The position numbers were made by a program, and so were the translations under genes. DNA of 15,306 nucleotides, from NCBI GenBank assembly GCA_049318845.1, contig JBMOFH010000063.1, positions 1 through 15,306 of the forward strand, given 5' to 3'. The DNA is from CAIOZW01 sp049318845 (lineage in GTDB: Bacteria > Acidobacteriota > Blastocatellia > RBC074). Shown in pieces: positions 12,340 through 15,306 of the stretch (position 1 is its first letter; each line of letters opens with the position of its first letter). The notes beneath the pieces were generated by a model. It did no database searches and was not told where the DNA came from. It was given only the letters and a program-made list of their open reading frames with translations.

Positions 12340-14982
12340 TCACGCCGGTTGAAGTCCGGCAAATTTCTCGATCAGCTTCTTTTGGCCAAAGCCTGGAAAG
12401 TTGATTGTCAGCTTGGCCTTGTCGCCATCACCCTCACGGCGGACGATCAGCCCAACGCCATATTTTGGATGCCGGGCCCGTGATCCAACCGCAAGCCCGG
12501 TTGCACCGGGATCATCGGAGCTCTTGGCGGGCGGTGCCTCCTGTTTCGGGATCTCGACATCGCGCCCCTGCCGGGCAAAGAATTCGCGCACCCCATCGAC
12601 GGAATTGTAAGTCTGACCGGAAAACTTCTTGTCGCGAGCCGGGGGAGCTGCCTGGCGAGTCGATCCACCACCCGTCCGCGGCTGGACACGCTGATTTTCA
12701 GATGTCGCCGGCTTACGTGACTGGCTCAGCCAGCTTGCCGTGCGCGACATGTCCTCGATCAGGTCCATCGGGAACTCATTGAGGAATCGCGATGGCTCAG
12801 TCGGCAGGGTTTCGCCGTAAACGCGCCGCAGCCGGGCGTGTGTCAGATAAAGGTTCTTTTCGGCGCGGGTGATTGCGACATAGCAGAGGCGCCGCTCCTC
12901 TTCGAGCGCGGACTGGTCTCCCGACGTGCGCGAATGTGGGAAGAGGTTCTCCTCGAGTCCGGCAATGAAGACGACCGGAAATTCGAGTCCCTTCGCCGCG
13001 TGCATCGTCATCAGGGTCACTGGCGCCTCCCCTTCATACTGGTCAGTATCGGAGACGAGCGCCGCGTGATCGAGAAAATCGCGCAGCGTCTCTCCGCGCT
13101 GCTCCGATTCGACCGCCGCGTTGACCAGCTCTTCCAGGTTGAGCAGCCGTGCCTCCGACTCCTCCGTTCCCTCGCTCTTCAGCATTCGCTCGTAACCGCT
13201 TTCGATGATCGTCGCCTTGATCACCTCACTCAGCGGATTGCTCGGATCCGCCGCCTGTCCGGCAATCGAACTCACCAGATCGCGAAAAGGTCGCAGCGCG
13301 TTGATGATCCGCGACGGCAGCAGATTCTGGCTCACTATTCGGTCGACTGCCCCCCAGAGTGAGACGTCCCACTCTTTGGCGAGACGGGCGATCTCGTCGA
13401 GTGACGTCTTTCCAAGTCCACGCGCCGGCGTATTGATTACACGCATAATCGCGATCGAGTCGGCCGGATTGAGCGCCAGCTTGAGGTATGAGATGACATC
13501 CTTCACCTCTGCGCGCTCGTAGAAGCTGAACCCGCCAACCAGGTTGTAGCGCATCCCTGCCCGCCGACACGCCTCTTCGAAGAGTCGTGACTGGGCGTTG
13601 GTTCGGTAAAGAACGGCAGCCCGAATATTGGGGTTCCGTCGCAGATGCTCTTCGATCCGGCTGATGATCCAGCGTGACTCCTCTTCGCCATCGTAGAGTT
13701 GGGCGTAGCGAATCTTCTCGCCCTCATTGTTATTGGCCCGGAGCACCTTATCGAAACGCTCCTTGTTATGGGCGATGACGTGGTTGGCGGCCTGGAGAAT
13801 TCGGGCGGTCGAACGGTAGTTGTCTTCGAGCTTGATCACCCTGACGTTCGGAAAGTCCTTCTCGAAGCCGAGAATGATCTGGAAATCGGAGCCGCGCCAG
13901 CCATAGATCGCCTGTGATTCGTCACCAACAACGCAGAGGCTGCGCTCTTTCCAAAAATCGTCAGGCCGTTTTCCAAGGTTGAGCGCCAGATCGCCCTCGA
14001 CCAGCATTCGCGTCAGCGAGTACTGAATCCCGTTCGTATCCTGAAATTCGTCTACCAGCACGTGCCGGAACCGCTGGTGATAGTATTGGCGCGTTTCAGC
14101 CGAGTTGCGCAAAAGTTGAACCGTCAACAGGAGCAGATCATCGAAGTCGAGTGCATTCGAGGCGTGCAGCCGTTGCTCGTATGTGGCATAGACACGCGCG
14201 ATCTCCTGGCGGCGTGATGTGCCATAGTCGATCCGCGCACCATATTTTTCAGGGTTTTCACCGCGATTCTTTGCGCTGCTGATCGCACTTTGGACGACAC
14301 GCGGCGTCAACTGCTTGTCGTCAAACCCGCAGTCGCGGATGCATTGGCGCACCAGTCGCTGCTGTTCATCGGAGTCGTAGATGGTGAAGGATTTGGTAAA
14401 CCCCTGCCCAAGTTTCTCGATGTCGCGGCGCAGAATTCTGACGCAGAGAGCGTGGAAGGTCGCAATCAGCGGTGAACCGGAGCGCGGGCGATCGCCGAGC
14501 AGCTTTTCGACGCGCTCCTTCATCTCGCCCGCCGCCTTGTTGGTGAAGGTCACGGCCAGAATCTGCTCCGGTCGCGCGCCCGTCTGCTCGATCAGGTGGA
14601 CGATCCGAAAGGTGATCACGCGCGTCTTGCCGCTTCCGGCTCCGGCCAGAATCAGCAGCGGCCCTTCAACTGTCAGCACCGCTTCGCGCTGCGCCGGATT
14701 AAGCCCCTGCAACCGCTCGGCCGGTGTCACCGGCGGGCTGGTTGCTCGTGGTCCGGCCCCGGTAAACTGCGGAGTCACTTGTGGGGTGGGCCGCACCTTG
14801 CCTGGTGTAGTTGCCCGTGGCGGGGCCATTGGAGCTGCTCGTGGCGCTGCCGGCGGAGGAGCAGCTACTGGGGAAGCTGGCGTGGGAGGCACCGGTGTCG
14901 GAGGCACGACCGGCGTCGCGGCAGTCTCCAGCTCACCCTCGTTGCTGAGCGCCAGTAGTTTATCGAATAATGGATGATTCAC
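12340..14982 (-). CDS. pcrA: UvrD/PcrA-family superfamily 1A DNA helicase
   Basis: The protein has 880 residues, longer than the usual 720-780. Residues 20-88 are an unusual Pro/Ala/Thr-rich low-complexity extension before the helicase core. Core motifs: Q-motif LNPAQREAV (94-102), Walker A AGAGSGKT (113-120), TFTNKAA (motif Ia), DEFQD (311-315), GDESQAIYGWRGS (motif III), MHAAKGLEFP (motif V), and EEERRLCYVAITRA (motif VI). The segment joining motifs II and III is somewhat expanded (about 325-347). The last 50 residues (VGSRARHPKYGVG...) match the Tudor-like domain with which PcrA/UvrD contacts RNA polymerase. It acts in nucleotide excision repair, transcription-coupled repair and replication-conflict removal. 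The start is GTG 14982, with only a weak GGA upstream. It heads the pcrA-rimO-pgpA unit. Confidence 0.95.
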   Translation of the reverse strand: MNHPLFDKLLALSNEGELETAATPVVPPTPVPPTPASPVAAPPPAAPRAAPMAPPRATTPGKVRPTPQVTPQFTGAGPRATSPPVTPAERLQGLNPAQREAVLTVEGPLLILAGAGSGKTRVITFRIVHLIEQTGARPEQILAVTFTNKAAGEMKERVEKLLGDRPRSGSPLIATFHALCVRILRRDIEKLGQGFTKSFTIYDSDEQQRLVRQCIRDCGFDDKQLTPRVVQSAISSAKNRGENPEKYGARIDYGTSRRQEIARVYATYEQRLHASNALDFDDLLLLTVQLLRNSAETRQYYHQRFRHVLVDEFQDTNGIQYSLTRMLVEGDLALNLGKRPDDFWKERSLCVVGDESQAIYGWRGSDFQIILGFEKDFPNVRVIKLEDNYRSTARILQAANHVIAHNKERFDKVLRANNNEGEKIRYAQLYDGEEESRWIISRIEEHLRRNPNIRAAVLYRTNAQSRLFEEACRRAGMRYNLVGGFSFYERAEVKDVISYLKLALNPADSIAIMRVINTPARGLGKTSLDEIARLAKEWDVSLWGAVDRIVSQNLLPSRIINALRPFRDLVSSIAGQAADPSNPLSEVIKATIIESGYERMLKSEGTEESEARLLNLEELVNAAVESEQRGETLRDFLDHAALVSDTDQYEGEAPVTLMTMHAAKGLEFPVVFIAGLEENLFPHSRTSGDQSALEEERRLCYVAITRAEKNLYLTHARLRRVYGETLPTEPSRFLNEFPMDLIEDMSRTASWLSQSRKPATSENQRVQPRTGGGSTRQAAPPARDKKFSGQTYNSVDGVREFFARQGRDVEIPKQEAPPAKSSDDPGATGLAVGSRARHPKYGVGLIVRREGDGDKAKLTINFPGFGQKKLIEKFAGLQPA

Positions 14983-15080
14983 TTATGTTGTCCAATGCCT
15001 GCAATCCGGTCAATTACCGGGGCAGCGTGTCGCCGCTACTGCGGTGGTGATCAGTTCTCTTCGACCGGCAAAATCCTGAA

Positions 15081-15233
15081 TCAGATCATCATTTTGGCAA
15101 TCGTCTGCCGCTGCATGTTCGACGTGCTTTCGTAGATCCAGGCCGAGTGCTGCGGGACTCGATTGTCAAACCGTAATAATAACCGATCGAGGGGCCGAAG
15201 AGCCATCAGCGGCGACAAGATTACCGGAAGAAT
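15081..15233 (-). pseudogene. C-terminal remnant resembling an acyl-CoA dehydrogenase-type protein
   Basis: A 50-codon open stretch on the minus strand ends ...SAWIYESTSNMQRQTIAKMMI, whose YEsTSNmQrqTIAk pattern is like the C-terminal YEGTSNIQ segment of acyl-CoA dehydrogenases. The same frame has a TGA at 15236-15234 and no initiation codon or RBS in a sensible place, so the rest of the gene is missing or in another frame. It could be a decayed gene end, a frameshifted assembly or a chance resemblance. The overlapping minus-strand frame (15166-15306) may be the displaced upstream part. 14983-15080, between it and pcrA, holds no gene. Confidence 0.3.
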
Positions 15234-15306
15234 TCAGGGCTTTTGCAAAGTCATACCAATCGCTGTGCAACGTCGACATATTTTCGGTCGGGTCGCCCAC
15301 ACGAAG
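15166..15306 (-). CDS. Unrecognised C-terminal coding fragment running in from the window edge
   Basis: A minus-strand frame is open from the window end to TGA (15168-15166), 46 codons, with codon use similar to neighbouring genes. It reads from LRVGDPTENM to SAPRSVIITV at the end. I do not recognise it. It overlaps the other short minus-strand frame (15081-15233) in a different phase, so either the two are parts of one gene joined by a frameshift, or at most one is real. The next bases beyond the window would settle this. Confidence 0.25.
   Translation of the reverse strand, partial: LRVGDPTENMSTLHSDWYDFAKALNSSGNLVAADGSSAPRSVIITV

Noticed and set aside
14381..14977. 198-codon plus-strand reading frame with Gly/Ala-rich end
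   Set aside because: It is antisense to pcrA, including its proline-rich 5' end, which reads as Gly/Ala repeats in the opposite strand; no RBS or recognisable domain.
15001..15030. Short palindrome CCGGT-N5-ACCGG upstream of pcrA as a terminator or operator
   Set aside because: A 5-bp stem without a T-tract is expected by chance in GC-rich DNA.

Overview
The window is from a GC-rich bacterial chromosome. Gene order (pcrA, rimO and pgpA in one tightly packed transcription unit), an abundance of short palindromic intergenic repeats and a Tat-type molybdenum oxidoreductase pair suggest an Acidobacteriota-like organism. That assignment is an inference from gene content and is not proven here.

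Layout from left to right. (1) 1-624, plus strand: the 3' end of a MntA-type nucleotidyltransferase antitoxin overlapping a complete HepT (HEPN) toxin. (2) 625-1032: no gene; it holds a perfect palindrome and a pair of perfect 30-bp inverted repeats framing 165 bp, a REPIN/MITE-like element. (3) 1033-2280, minus: an AAA/DUF4143 ATPase with a PD-(D/E)XK-like C-terminus, preceded by a promoter that appears leaderless and by three copies of a 12-bp box spaced exactly 22 bp apart. (4) 2407-2471: a long bidirectional terminator-like hairpin. (5) 2496-5221, minus: a two-gene operon for a Tat-exported molybdenum hydroxylase (small 2[2Fe-2S] subunit, then large Moco subunit; isoquinoline 1-oxidoreductase type). 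(6) 5222-5699: a non-coding divergent intergenic region. (7) 5700-10359, plus: a very divergent P1B-like P-type ATPase with a helical repeat N-terminal domain and no CPC motif, followed by two fold-type-II PLP enzymes of the cysteine synthase family, the second with altered cofactor-binding motifs. (8) 10384-14982, minus: pgpA, rimO and pcrA, housekeeping genes transcribed as pcrA-rimO-pgpA with a 22-bp gap and a 4-bp overlap. (9) 14983-15306: the pcrA upstream region, with two short unresolved minus-strand coding remnants.

The housekeeping unit (helicase, ribosomal protein S12 methylthiotransferase, phospholipid phosphatase) is unremarkable. The region most worth following up is 5700-10359. 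The transporter keeps the ATP hydrolysis and phosphorylation motifs but has lost the ion-binding Cys-Pro-Cys of membrane helix 4, and it is encoded just before a normal-looking and an abnormal cysteine-synthase-like protein. No described system known to me matches this combination. A functional link between the three is inferred only from shared strand and short spacing.
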